A DNA stretch of 64,000 bases. Source: Tetmemena sp. SeJ-2015. Taxonomy: Eukaryota; Ciliophora; Spirotrichea; Sporadotrichida; Oxytrichidae. The position numbers were made by a program, and so were the translations under genes. The first letter of the stretch is position 1. Each line of letters begins with the position of its first letter. The stretch covers positions 112,686-176,685 of the forward strand of contig JAJKFJ010022915.1 in NCBI GenBank assembly GCA_027382625.1, given 5' to 3'. The notes beneath the pieces were generated by a model. The model was not told the DNA's origin. It did not search any database and saw only the letters and a list, made by a program, of their open reading frames with translations. Shown in pieces: positions 34,701 to 45,733 of the stretch.

Positions 34701-36589
34701 TCTTATAGGAGGCGATTGTCGTGGATTAGGGTGGTTGTAGAAATGCACGAAATTCAAAAATAGATACAAATTGAAAAGGAAAGAATTGAAGGAAGTCTGG
34801 GAGGAAGTGAAAGTGAACTCCATCTTTGTGAATAGCATTAATCTTATAATTAGAGATCTTAATTATTCTAAGTCGAGGTGGCTGCCACCTTTAATTAAAA
34901 AGTGGTCGATTAAAATTTAAGAGATTGGAGCGGCTGGAGATTAATTAAAAAATTTGATCACTGTTTGGGGTCGGTGGCTCGAATTAAAGAAATTTCGCTA
35001 CATGGGTGCAGGGTACCTATACTACTACTACTACTACTACTACTACTATACCACCCCACAGCGACTCAGCGAAAATATTCTTGACCTTTTATTTAGTTTA
35101 CACCATTTACGCAATTCATTTCGATCGCTTCCTATTAGTCCCTACGCCCTTGTAATTTTAGCGTCGAATGTCTAAGTGAGGGAATACAAACTTGGAGACA
35201 TAATATGCCAGCAGGGAACTGAGCCCTCAGAATGCTATATAATCCTTGAAGGAGAGTTCTTAGAATTTTATTACCTGGTATTATCATTATTTAGAGTGCA
35301 GAAGTGTCTTCATGCAGGACTTTGTGAAAAGCACTAAAGTTTCTAAGTTCGCTAAGAAATGCTTGCAGACAGCCCTTCCAAAGCCTCTTCATTTCAATGG
35401 CCTTGACTATCTTTAAATTGCTAAAGGCAATTCTCCTCAAAATCATACTCTCAGCAATAAGTCACTAGAAGATTCAGAGGAGAAAATTAGGAAAGCTGTT
35501 TAGTAGCTGAATCAGAACAAGTATTCCTTCTAGAATGAAATAGTCACTTAAGATAAATGGTCGGAGAAGATTAAGTATAGACATCATGTCATGTTTGATG
35601 AGTTAAAGCCTGGTAACTGCGTTGGCTTTAGAACTCTACTAGATAAGTAAATTGTGAGTTAGAATTTTTTCATCTAAATTTAAACTAAATAAATAATGAG
35701 AAGGCACGTTATTGATGAAGCAGAGGCATATTCAGAGCAGCTTAAAATATATCCGCAGACTATACAAGATGAAATGAAGAGCTCAATTAAAGCTCACTTA
35801 AAGCCAAGTTCAAAGCAAACAAGCTCAAGCCCACTAAAGAGGAAGCTTTCCATATCCAAATTGTCGAGAAATAAGACTATCAAGATTGACAAGTCAGAGG
35901 ATGAAGAATAGCCTTCACTGAACTTAAAACTAATCAACTATAACAATAAATATATAATTTGGTCAGAATTATTTTTTGTTATAGATAGATGAGGCTACAG
36001 CACAAGTTAGAGATTTATTGATAGAGGATGAGATGAGAGCAAACAACTCTGGCTCTGAAAACATGCTGAGTTCATCACAAAGTAGGCTAATGAGGAGTGA
36101 CTCAGTAATTGATAATAGAGCCCCTTCTCATCTTGCTGAGGAAATTACTCCAAGAAGACCTGAAGAAGAGTTGCTCTATAATTGAGAAAAAAAAGTGTGT
36201 TTATTTCTTATTGCTAACAAGGAACCAACTATTGGTTAAGTCTAAGTTATATGACAGACTTATGAACGAACTTCTGAAATCCTAATTGACTATTGTTGCT
36301 CACACTTCTTCTGTTAAAGTCATGGTTGTTAAGAAAGAAGATAAAAATTTCTTAAACGAGACTCTCAAAACAATTCTAATTATTTTTCTCCTCATTTTCT
36401 TCATAAATTATAGACAGAAAGCTATTGGAGAAGAGATTTAGAGATGTTGATAGACCTAAAGACAATGTGACTCAAGTGATTGAAATCATAGAATAAGAAA
36501 AGAATTGGAAGAATTATAAGACAAAGCTTGAAGTTGAAATGCTTAGGGAAGTAGCAATGAATAAAAAACTAAATAAGCTTCTAGATTGA
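25715..36589 (+). CDS. TPR and cyclic-nucleotide-binding-domain protein, split by a TBE transposon and IESs
   Basis: ATG 25715 (MMQKRKELLKGVNSDLVEDI); stop TGA 36587-36589. The N-terminal ~600 residues are polar. At 27990-28210 there are TPR-like helices (YNKAKRFFQDGLRNYPNSIP, YSKAQQVYEEIFKRQPDSVS). Charged linker helices follow (28900-30100). The first cyclic-nucleotide-binding (CNB) domain starts at about 30110 (LRFFSIFEKDVRVKIYKLAK), is cut by the TBE at ITENIYI, and resumes at 34394 (VLCGSLFF, FKAGDCFGDLS, ADEGDACHLVIIKREAF). A second CNB begins after an IES (REYKLGDIICQQGTEPSECY, IILEGEF) and continues to ELKPGNCVGFRTLL near 35600. A basic tail follows. The protein probably senses cAMP/cGMP or is a divergent relative; the loop Arg that contacts phosphate was not confirmed. 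Single-base shifts occur at 26020 and 34432, both before ATGA. It is tail-to-tail with the RNase H2A-like gene. Confidence 0.8.
30269..30340. repeat. TBE left terminal inverted repeat
   Basis: Starts with two telomeric units and then shares about 45 bp with the inverted right end, with an interrupted extension to about 70 bp (CTTTATTAATAC against CTTTATAATAATTT). Confidence 0.85.
30601..31825 (-). pseudogene. TBE zinc finger/kinase gene, with stops and frame breaks
   Basis: ATG 31825-31823 (MATNLAKRQATLANTAKLMF). A C2H2 zinc finger lies at about 31380-31460 (YPCSPCEQTFSHSAFLKKHM then EKKHM). The kinase part lies at 30601-30930: GFRDLKPENIM matches the catalytic loop HRDLKPEN, TVIDFN sits where DFG is expected, and SAVDIWSI is the subdomain IX motif. 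This combination is characteristic of the ~57 kDa TBE protein. An in-frame TGA at about 31293 (between RFTK and GARGEKRK) and frame changes between 31000 and 31290 and near 31700 suggest this copy is inactive or carries sequencing errors. Confidence 0.8.
32441..33230 (+). pseudogene. Third TBE ORF (small protein), frame-broken
   Basis: A forward coding stretch from ATG 32441 (MSARVEQQGPKQGRPLQVPH) runs to TGA near 32660. An overlapping frame (32560-32850: FRQLRREISFLKAILADEKK) carries more convincing coding character to about 32850, followed by QRIVISDEWLSSF near 32900. By position between the two other TBE genes it should correspond to the small (~22 kDa) TBE protein of unknown role. The frames do not join without indels. 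Confidence 0.55.
33370..34270 (-). pseudogene. TBE transposase (Tc1/mariner-like DDE), frame-broken
   Basis: On the reverse strand one frame gives GIAWSFVCADESVFTQ, where ADESVF resembles the first-Asp motif of Tc1/IS630-type DDE transposases, and LLFLMFPYSPGF, resembling the YSPDLNPIE region. The piece between them that resembles the second-Asp region (SGVHKTKEAKKAYAELNI) lies in a different frame, so at least two frame changes are needed. The last Glu is not in the same frame as YSPGF. I read this as an inactive or poorly assembled copy of the ~42 kDa TBE transposase. Confidence 0.65.
34322..34393. repeat. TBE right terminal inverted repeat
   Basis: Inverted partner of 30269-30340. It ends TTATGGGGTTTTG, one telomere unit shorter than the left end. 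Confidence 0.85.
34872..35167 (+). other. IES between the two CNB domains, with ACT microsatellite
   Basis: Direct repeat GTCGA at 34872-34876 and 35163-35167. Excising 291 bp gives DLNYSKSNVQVREYKLGD in frame. The alternative repeat TCTAAGT (34867-34873, 35169-35175) would create an immediate TGA. The segment has an ACT microsatellite (about 35021-35047) and moderately GC-rich patches (AAGTCGAGGTGGCTGCCACC), unlike typical AT-rich IESs. Confidence 0.6.
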
Positions 36590-36624
36590 CAGCCAGCATC
36601 TTAATTTCTTAGCTTACTTCTAAT

Positions 36625-37562
36625 TCATAACTCTATTTTCCTGGTCATGAGGGCTAGATCCGCATAAGAGAATCTGTTAACATTCAAATATTTCTTTGTT
36701 GAGTTCTAGTCAAGTTGAGAGGACTGCGGCACCTCAAAAGCATCTGCTTCGTTTTCTCCTTTGTGAAGATTGTAGATATCATGCCAATTAATTCTCAAGC
36801 ATTCGAAGTAGAGAGTTCTCTAAATGTGTTCACTAGAAAATCTGACCACAGTTGGATACCCAAAGATAGCATCTTTGCATTCCTGAAGCCATAATAAAGT
36901 TTTAGGAACACTGAGAACCCCCAAGCCAAAGTCTCTTGAAAATTATCTGCTTTCCTCGTACTTCCATTCCCAGAGCATCTTCTCTCTGTAAACTCTAGAC
37001 AAGATACTAGCACAGGATAGAGAAGGAATGTTATGGATTGTCTTTCTGTCGAACTGAAAATTGAGTTTGGGGAAATCATGATAGAATTTAGTCTGAAAGG
37101 AACCTGAAAATACTTTACAGTTGCCAACATAAACTTGGGTCACTTTAAATCCTTTCTAAAGTACCATGCGAATAAGTTTCTTGATCGTCTTATAAGATAT
37201 GGTTGTAATGTTTTCCCTCGCCTGACTGTCTTTAAGTAGCTCATTTGATATTTCCCTTGGATGAAAAGTCTTGATAAAGAAACCAAGTCGATTGTAGTTC
37301 AGCCTTTTGATGATTTCAAATTTCTGAACTCTCATTTCCTCTTTCAAAGCTGCGTTATCTTTGAGCGAGTAGTAGTTTACCAACTCTGCACCTGCTTTCC
37401 TTGGTGTAAAGCAGCAAGCAAATACTATCGGACCTATAGAAGTTAAGGAAGAAAGTTAAATTGCTAACCTATAAGTTGCTGCTAGCCAACTGAGTAGATT
37501 CCTAGTTCACACTCATCATTGATGAAGGAATAAGGTTTTTCAAAATTCTACTTTCTTTACAT
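36625..37562 (-). CDS. RNase H2 subunit A-like protein lacking catalytic acidic residues
   Basis: ATG 37562-37560 (MQRKQNFEKPYSFINDECEL); stop TGA 36627-36625; a GT-AG intron at about 37444-37478. The family fold is clear: ECELGIYSVGQQQLIGPIVF aligns with the (C)xLGIDEAGRGPVLGPMVY motif, FHPREISNELL with the region after motif I, FPKLNFQF...IPSLSCASILSRVYREKML with the ADSxxPVVSAASIxAKVxRD block, and SVPKTLLWLQ...FGYPTVVRFS with SDPKTxxWL...FGFPxxVRFSW. In motif I the Asp-Glu pair is Tyr-Ser and Arg-Gly is Gln-Gln. The Asp expected in YVDTVG is Gly (VYVGNC), and the Asp of KADS is not at its place. Cleavage of RNA in RNA/DNA hybrids is therefore unlikely; a structural role or a decaying paralog is possible. 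About 300 residues, normal for the family. Confidence 0.8.
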
Positions 37563-37966
37563 TCTAGAAAAAAAATATTCATCTTTCGAACTGTTTTAAA
37601 TCTAGAAAATCCTAATATTCATTTCCCAATAGATTGGCTAATTTAAAATACTTAATCAAAGGATTCTTGAAATCTCAAACTTTAATTTCAATTGAAATAT
37701 CAAATTGATTGAATGAAAATTTTATAATATAGTTAGTGGCTTCGGTCTAAATTATTCTTTAATATAGTTGATTATTAATAAAAATCTAAAAACAAGTTAG
37801 GTTTCCAATTTTGTTTATCATGAAAGTTGATTTTCTTTATAGTTTTGAAACTATTTGAAATATAAATGTGCTTCTCTTATTTCAAGAGGAAACACTCTGA
37901 CATTTAAATCAACTATAAACTCACATATTAATTAAGAACTAATTTTTTGAATAAGTTCTTCGAATA
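37563..37966. other. AT-rich spacer between divergent genes
   Basis: Lies between the RNase H2A-like start (reverse) and the LRR start (forward). Probably holds both promoters. No distinct motif. Confidence 0.45.
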
Positions 37967-38926
37967 ATGGAATTTAAAGTTAAGTGCCTTTCCCTGGCAA
38001 AGAAACATATCACTGATTTGAAGTCTTTTCATGAGCACCTTGAGTTGGAGGTATTTCAGTAGTTTATATATTCTAAATTTCTGTAGTTGTAGCTTATCCC
38101 AGATGATCTGAGAGGAGAGTATTTGGTCTTTGACATAATGAGAAACTATCTAAAAAATGAAGACATGGATGTTGTATTCAGAACTCTATTTGACCTCGGG
38201 TTTAGATTCAATCACATCAGTTTAGTAAGCAAGACTCGCTTTAACTCGTTTGGAATAGGCAGCTAACTTGCTTGAATAAGTGCCCCTGTAAACTTTACAT
38301 CCTTTGGCTCAAACTTTTCAAACTAACGTCAAAGTTCTCGCCTTAAATAGAAACGGTATCAAATCCATTAGCTTGAGTAGATTGCTTTCCTTCTTCCCTC
38401 AGTTAGAAGGTAAGGCTCGAAATGTTTAACATAAGAAATTTAGAACTGGACATAAGTTTGAATCAGATAAGTGACTTCGAGCAAGAAGATAACTAAGAAG
38501 GTGGTAGTCATGGCGGCGAACAAGAAGAGTAAAAGGTTTCAACCTATCCTAACTTAAAGAAGTAAGTTCAGAGGAATTATATAAAGAGACCAATATTTAT
38601 ACTGTAGATTGTTCATGTCTAGCAACAATTTGACCTCTTTGAAAAACATCAATCACACGAGACTTCCTAACTTGGAGGCGATCACATTTTTTGGAAATAA
38701 AATAGGGGAAGCTGTGGAGTAGCAACTTATTTAAGATGAAGAACTTTAGACAAGTTTGCTTTCTGAGGAGTTTAACTACCTGAAAAGAAGCTGTCCGAAT
38801 ATAAATAAGACTTCATTTGATGGGAATCCGATAGCTACTTACATTAGTCAAGCTAAGTACAAAGCTCTTGCAATTGAAATTTTTGGGCCCTCACTTAAAA
38901 TGCTAGATAACGCAAAGCTTTAATGA
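37967..38926 (+). CDS. Leucine-rich repeat protein
   Basis: ATG 37967 (MEFKVKCLSLAKKHITDLKS), stop TGA 38924-38926. LRR units: VKVLALNRNGIKSISLSRLL, LELDISLNQISDF and LFMSSNNLTSLKNIN, with LPNLEAITFFGNKIG. The C-terminal part is helical (LKRSCPNINKTSFDGNPIAT, YKALAIEIFGPSLKMLD), reminiscent of an LRR cap. An intron-like gap lies at about 38410-38440, and further breaks near 38270-38310 and 38540-38600. An acidic Gly-rich loop occurs at about 38490-38530. Role unknown; LRRs normally bind proteins. Confidence 0.7.
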
Positions 38927-39102
38927 GTATTCCTCAAATTGCTCTTAATTAAATTTCTTTTGTCAAAAAAATACCATTTAAAAAGAAGATATTTCTCTAT
39001 CAAAAGATGATTAACAATTTCAATTAATTTCCAAAAGCTTAAAGATCTAGGACTGGTGGATCTCATTTTAAGTTTTGGTAGGATAGTCCTTGATCTGATT
39101 CA

Positions 39103-42100
39103 TCAATCTTTCATTTAGCTGAGTGTAGAACATATACTTTGTAATTAAACACAAATATATATTTTATTATACTCCTCTAGATCTTTCTTGTTGATTGAGT
39201 AATGTAAGAGCTTGGTCTTTTCATCAAACTTGACTTTCAAAGTCTCTGACTCAGACCTCATCAAGCTAACCAGGCAGTCTTAAATTTCAGAAAGCAGATT
39301 CTTTCTAAACTCCAGTGAGTTATGAGTCTGCAGAGCTAGCACTAGAATGAAGATCATGATGGGGCTCTCATCAATTGACTTCTCATTTATGAATTTACTC
39401 AGTCTAGCCAGGATGGACTCAGTCTGGAAAATATGCCCATATATCTTCGATAAATGCCCTTCCTATAATAAATCATGATTAGAGAAATAGTTCCTTACAG
39501 CTTGAGGGATCTAGAAGTTCTCAATTTTAAAAAGCAGGATATGCTCAGTGCTCTTGAAGTATTATCTCTAGATGAAATAGAACATCTGCTCCTAAGAGTA
39601 GCGATTAAATCGCAGCTGCTCATCACAAAGGAGATAGAGGATGAGAATTACTATCTAATCCTTAGAGAGGCCAATTAGAGTTTCTGCATAGAGTTCATCC
39701 TCTTCGGAGAAGAAAAAGTCGCACAATTTGAAAATGCATTAGGACTAAAATAATTTATAAGAAGAAATAAAGTAGCTTTACCAGATGCTAAAGACCTTGA
39801 TCTTCCAACTTAGTCACATAGAATAAAGGCTTGATAATCCAATCACTAAGTAAAGGCAGCATTATTTCAGTCTTCATGTTTGGCTCTTGAATAATACTCT
39901 TCACCTCATTATCAATCTTAGCATTCTTAATATAATTAGGCTCTGAAATCTTATAGGTCTGGTCATCCGACAAACAATAGCTGAGATACATCTGCATTAA
40001 TAGCTATTTATCTTGTTTTGAGAGTTTTTCAGCCATTTTCTAATTTGAGAAGAAATAGTCGTTGATAAGAAGCATCAACAGGTACTCATCATTCTTAGAG
40101 AGTATTTGTAAAAACCAAGGCAACATCTTTTAAATTTAACTTATTTGCAGAGAAGAGTTCTCTATCAAGCCAAATAAGTAGGACTTGATTGGCTCAAACT
40201 GAGAAAGCCAAACTTGAGCTTGGACTTGATCGAGTATCTTTATCCCGTTCACTTATAGCTTAAGCATCGAGATTACTTCATCAAATATAGACACATCACG
40301 AAGTCTTAATTGCAAAAGGAAATCTTAGATAAATAATTCTTGCTACTTAGAATTTTCGAATTGATGATGGACTTTTTCTATTTAATTCGAGACCTTTAAA
40401 AGATTTAGAGATTTCTCTAGCAAGTCTTTGAAAAGAAGGGTGCTAAATTCTCCACTCTTTCTAAGAGTATAAAATGAAATATAAGACTAATTATGTATCT
40501 TCAAAGCCGGGAGAACTAAGTTTTCTCTAAGTTCTTTTATTTCTTGGAGGTTTAGGAATAGTACCAATATCTATGCAAGTAGGACTTGATCCTTTGAGTT
40601 TTAAACCACCTCTATTAGTGCAACTTGAAGATCCTATATCACTTAGATATGAGGCTGGTAAGTTGAAAATACTACAAGATTGTAAAATCAAAATCAAATA
40701 AATAAAACAAAAAACAAGTGAGTTTAAGAACTGCCTTCCTAGATGAGATTCTTCTTGATGTAAATTTTGAAGTAAATCCTAGATGATATAATTTTAGAGT
40801 GATTTATCTTAGAACAGGATTGATTGGATTTTGAGGCTACTCTCTTTTGAGTATTTGGAAAGATTATTCATTATCTTAAGCAACTGCGCTATAAAATATA
40901 TTGCGTTACTATTTAATATCTTAATTTTAGAGTTGAAGATTTCTTTAAAGACCGATAAGCATCTTAATGATATTCTTAGGAGGTCTTTTAAGTATCACAA
41001 CCTCATAGATTTTATTTGCAATTCTCTTCACTGTAGAGAGACAAAATTTCCAAAAGCGAAGGTTCTCTTCTATGATAGCATCAAACATTGACTAATTATC
41101 GCATGTTAAAATAATGAAAATTAATATTTTGAGTTATGATGAACTCAAATGACTTGGAAACTTTATCCAAGAGCTGTTCCACTTTTTGGATGTGAAGAAG
41201 ATTCTTTGAGTACTTTGAAATCAGCAACAATCAGTTCATTGCAGATAGAATCAGATGAATTCACAAACCAGTGTAAACTCAAGTTAGAAATATTCAAGTT
41301 GTTCTTCCTTAGAGAATCTGGGTACACTGATTCATAAGCATTTCTTAGTTTAAGATGCCTTTTGAAAATTCTCGCTAAGATGATTCTGTAAGTCTCTATT
41401 AACTTTAAACTAGCCTCTTGGCGTTGGTTTTGACTTAGCATTAAGCCCAATCGCTTGATTATATTTGTGTTCTCTGGATTCAAAATTGAGCCTAGAATAA
41501 TTATAATTTTATTTAAGAAGGTCAGAAGTTTGTATTTTCTCAGAGGAACTAGAGCCTGCAAAAGTCTCAGCCCATACTGTCTCTGATAGATATCTGTGGA
41601 GCCTAGAATCTATTCTAGCTCTAGAATGAAAATTCTTTCTAATCCAAGTCTTCAAAGTCTTCACTCATGATGTAGTTCAAAGTCTTAGCTTGATTAACTT
41701 CTTACAAGGAATTATAAAAATTAGCTGGTTGTTTATGGCTCACATCCCCAGATATTTTAAAATGAAGAGTTCTTAGATAGTCAGCCTTCTCCTCCATGGC
41801 TTTAACCTGCGAGCGAACTTGCAGTGATACATCCAGTCTCTGGTCTTATAAGTTTACATCCTGATTTTTTGAATCAATACTTCGATTCAGAGATTGCTGA
41901 TTAGAATTATCATTCTACCTTTATTTCTCTTCCTCCTCTTCATTCTTTTCAGATTATTTTGTAGGCTGCTTAGAGTTCTTTCCAAGATTTTTCAATTTCT
42001 CTATTAACTTTGGATTAAGATTTTAAGATAAGAATTCGAGCTGTTGCTTCAGTTCTTCTTTGGACATTTGAGTTATCTTATCTACATTTTCTTGATGCAT

Positions 42101-42676
42101 ATTCTAGTCTACTCCTTCCTCAAGTTTTATTTAGTTCAGGGATTACTTTTTAGGAATGTTTTAAGTGCTACCTTACAACTATTGGAAGAGGTAAGCTTGA
42201 TTTTATCTTAAATAAAGAATAAGTAGCTATAAAAAAATATCTTCATTTGAGGACTCAACTTAAAAAGTCAGAGGGAAGCTTTCCTTTTAGGAATTAATCT
42301 AAGAGTCAGAAGATTCTTCTACTGGTTGAGCTTGCTACTGCTTTGCTTTCAATCTTTGCGCAAACAAGGACTGCTTCTTCTTTGGTTGCTGCTCACCTTC
42401 CTCAACTTTATTAGTTGTAGTTGACTAGCTTTCATTTTGCTGCAACAAAGAAGCAGGCTTTTCTTGGATAGGCTATACCAAAACCAACTCTTATTAGGAG
42501 CTCTCTTTTGTAGTTGTTTATTACTGCTACTGCTCTTTATCTTATTTCTGCTCTGTTCTTTTGTTGACTATCTTAAAATTAAAATTCTTTACACAAGGCT
42601 TATCGAACTGGGCAAGTTCAGCCTCAATGTCCTCGTACTTTTGCTACCGCAACTTTTTAACTGGGTGACCTTCCAT
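39103..42676 (-). CDS. RPAP1-like protein (RNA polymerase II assembly/import factor)
   Basis: ATG 42676-42674 (MEGHPVKKLRQQKYEDIEAE), stop TGA 39105-39103. After a Gln-rich N-terminus (with polyQ written as TAA/TAG/CAG) there is a segment reading ENVDKITQMSKEELKQQLEF then LNPKLIEKLKN, which fits the RPAP1 N-terminal signature (MSxEEIxxxQxxLLxxLDPxLIxFL). Next comes YLRTLHFKISGD, similar to the second RPAP1 motif (LRFDxxG). The remaining ~700 residues are helical, HEAT/ARM-like (LGSTDIYQRQYGLRLLQALV, SIFDEVISMLKLQVNGIKIL, LSDDQTYKISEP). RPAP1 family proteins help assemble and import Pol II. AT-rich breaks (about 40700-41150 and 42160-42240) are introns or IESs. The family call rests mainly on the N-terminal motif. 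Confidence 0.65.
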
Positions 42677-42773
42677 TTTCAAGATTATTAACTAACTAAT
42701 TATCCCCTTGATGAAATTTTATAAACATGTAATTTGAATGTATTGTTAAATGCAAGAAAATGATTCTATAAAT

Positions 42774-45733
42774 TCATTACTGCTGCTACTGTTGTTGCTG
42801 AGGTCTAGGCTGCTATCTTAAAGAAGAAGCTGGAGCTGAATAGTGCTATCCATTGTAAATGATCTTCTACTGAGTGATCATATAGTCAATTACATCCTAG
42901 ATACATCTCTCTGAAGATTCCATTCCTTCATGTACACGTTCTTGAGCATGTGATAAACTCTATCAAAAGTGAATCCCGGGTCTTTAGTGTTGGCTCTTAA
43001 GATCATGAGGATGAAGTTTTGCACAAGGTCGAAATCTCCCTTGAGGGATTTGATCTTCTCAACCTCCTCGCCATTATCCATGAGCTCACTTGCTTCGATC
43101 ACTAACGGAGCACTGCCGTCTTGACCGCCCTCGACTCTAATATCAAGAGTCTCCACTGATGTGTAAACAGTCTCCACATCCTAGTTACTCAGATAGGCTG
43201 TGGATCTATGGTTGCTTGTACCTACAGCCTTGAAGACTTTAGATTCCTTGAGGACACCCTTGCAAACCCAAAAAGAAATGCTCTTCTTTAAAAGCTCATC
43301 TTCAATTTCTAAGGCTTGGACTAGCTCATTAAACCTTATACCCTTTGGCTTAGAGTCATCAAAGAGGGAAATAATTGAGGCTTGGAGAGGTGTTACTCTA
43401 AACTGGAAAGACCCATTTAAGAAATGAAGAGTCAGAGTCACTGAGCCAACAGACATCTTATAGTTGAGGTTTTTAATCTAAGCTAGCTCCTTAAAGTTAA
43501 CCTCAAAATCTTTAAAAGTCTGAGCGATTTACTCAGGAATATATACCATAAAAAATTATATTTGAAAAATTTTAATGGCAGGAATCTTGAACTCCACATC
43601 TTCCTTTTAAGCCATTGTCCAGAAATGTCTTGATTGGATAAAGACATTGAACTTATCAATTGGGAGGAATTCAGTACCCCTCGCAACTGGCTTATTCATT
43701 TGCTAACTCTTAGAGATATTCTCAAGAATTTTTCCCTATATTCTCTAAGATTCCTTGACATCCTTGAGGACGAATTCTCCATTTTTGAGTGTCTATTCTC
43801 CAAATCTCTTCTTGAGATACTCCAAATTCATCAACTCAGTAGGATTTTGTCTCGAGAAATCCTTATCATTCACAATTCTCTCCTCCAGCATTTTATAAAT
43901 CACAAAAGCACTTTCCACATTTATTAAATTCCCAAATAGACTTCGATAAATGCCTCAGGTGTGCCGTAGATGTTGACTAGAGTTGAAATGATGTCCATTT
44001 ACTTTCTTTTGGCTGAGATAAAGATGCTCTTCAAGTCATTTCTTTGAGGCAGGGGCTCCCAATTTTCAGCTGCGGTCTCATCCTCATCTGAAGATATGTA
44101 GTCATCACTTTCCTCACCATCTCCTCTGTCTTTCGCATCTCTATTCTTATAAGGCAACTTCACATGCTTTTAGCCAAGCTACATGTCATCGCTTTTATAA
44201 AAAATGTTAACTAATTAACTTCAAATATTTTTATTCAAATGAGAAATAAGCAAAGTAGAAAAGTCTTAAGAGAAAATTAAAATAACTTTTAGCATCTTGC
44301 TACTGTATGATAGTTTCAATGATGCATCTCAACGCATCATCCCTCTGTCTGAGATAGGCCTTAATAGGTTCTGAAATAACTTCAAGCAGAAGTGTTGAAG
44401 GGTCTATTATCTTCAGTACTCTAAAAGCAGAAATGAAGTGGTCAAGAATCAGCAGTGTTGTTACTCCCTTGATGAGCAATCTCTGTTCAAATATCTCTAT
44501 CATTTGAGTTGCGAATTACTTGTGCAGATTAGTCTCATCCAGAGCGTATTTGAAATCAGTGATTATGCCCATTGAGTCTGGGAACTCCTAAAATATGGAA
44601 AGCATATCCTAGGTGCGTAGAGTCACAAACTAAGTCAAAAGATGCACCTTGATATCTCTCTCTAGCTTGCTAAGGATTTCAGTCTTCTGTTTAGTGGGTA
44701 ATAAATGGAAATTAAGGACTTCTTTGGCCCACCCTAGATATACATACTGTAAGTATGCAAGCAGTTTCTAGATGTATGGCTGATTATAGTTTGCCTTAAT
44801 TTACTCTAAGTAAGCAGCCACTTGAAACAGCACTCCCTTGTTTAATGAATTAGTGAGATAGTCAGGCCACTCAAAGTTTAGGAGGACCTCAGTCAGCCAC
44901 CTCAACTACTGTAAATTCTCAAAGTATGGTGGAGGTATCATGAGCAGCTCAGATCCAAATACCTCTCTTATGTCTCTTTCTTAAACAAAAAATGATTTAG
45001 AAGAGAGAGAGAGATAATATTTCACTCACATCAGGGTTGTGCAGGAAGTACTCTATATTTTGGGAGTACATTTTCTCCAGAGCATCGAAGTTCGTGTAGA
45101 AGAAGTATCTGCACATTCTCATTATGTCGCTCTTTGCTGAGTAAATCAAGTTCACTTTGAAAGAGTCTACTAACTCAGCCTAAACATAGAAATTAAAAAA
45201 AATACATTTCCAAGCACAGGGAAAGTGGATACCATTCTTTTCAAAACCTCAGAGCAATTTTGAAAAATGCTGTACAGGTTTTGGAAAGTGGAGAAGATCA
45301 TAGCTAGATTTAAGCTGGTGGTCTCTGCACTTTCATCCTCTGAGAAATTGATTTGCGAAAAGCTTTCATCTACGTTTTAAGAAAGGTTCTCTCGGCAGCA
45401 CTTGCCAAAATCATCCAAGAAATTAAATAAGATATATTTGAATAACTTTTAATAACTCTAATTTCTGACCACTCCACTAATGAACTCACTCTAGTCATTT
45501 CTGAAAGTACTCACTTCCTTTATGAGCGACTGAAGTTAATTGAAATCTGGCTACTGACCCTGAAGAACTGCCTTGAGGAGTGAGGCAAACTTAAGTCTAA
45601 GTCTGCTTTTGGAGAGCATAGTGTTTATATCGCCCATCTTTTGCAAAGCCATTTGCACCAATTGATCTTGAGGGATCCCATACTGCTAATGAACACTGGG
45701 TTGTGCAGATCGCACGCCTTCCATCATTTCCAT
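42774..45733 (-). CDS. APC2: Anaphase-promoting complex subunit 2 (cullin-like)
   Basis: ATG 45733-45731 (MEMMEGVRSAQPSVHQQYGI), stop TGA 42776-42774. The N-terminal part is helical. The mid part (YFENLQQLRWLTEVLLNFEW, DFKYALDETN) matches cullin-repeat style sequence. An acidic insert lies at about 44060-44110 (GDGEESDDYISSDEDE). The C-terminal cullin-homology region reads NVESAFVIYKMLEERIVNDK, LPIDKFNVFIQSRHFW, LTLHFLNGSFQFRVTPLQAS and FNELVQALEIEDELLKKSIS. The final winged helix reads IQDVIDYMITQQKIIYNGQH, the APC2 C-terminus, followed by polyQ. In the complex APC2 holds APC11 and drives ubiquitylation of mitotic substrates. An IES is resolved at 44198-44291 and introns near 45180-45230 and 44985-45030. 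Single-base shifts occur at about 43918 and 42921, both before ATG. Confidence 0.8.
44198..44291 (-). other. IES with pointer TAAAAG in APC2
   Basis: Forward CTTTTA at 44192-44197 and 44286-44291 brackets 94 bp of AT-rich DNA. Excision gives QQQDAKSDDMQLGQKHVKLP in frame; unexcised, the frame breaks. Confidence 0.7.

Noticed and set aside
34867..35175. TCTAAGT as the pointer of the IES between CNB domains
   Set aside because: Joining at TCTAAGT produces an immediate TGA; GTCGA gives an in-frame join.
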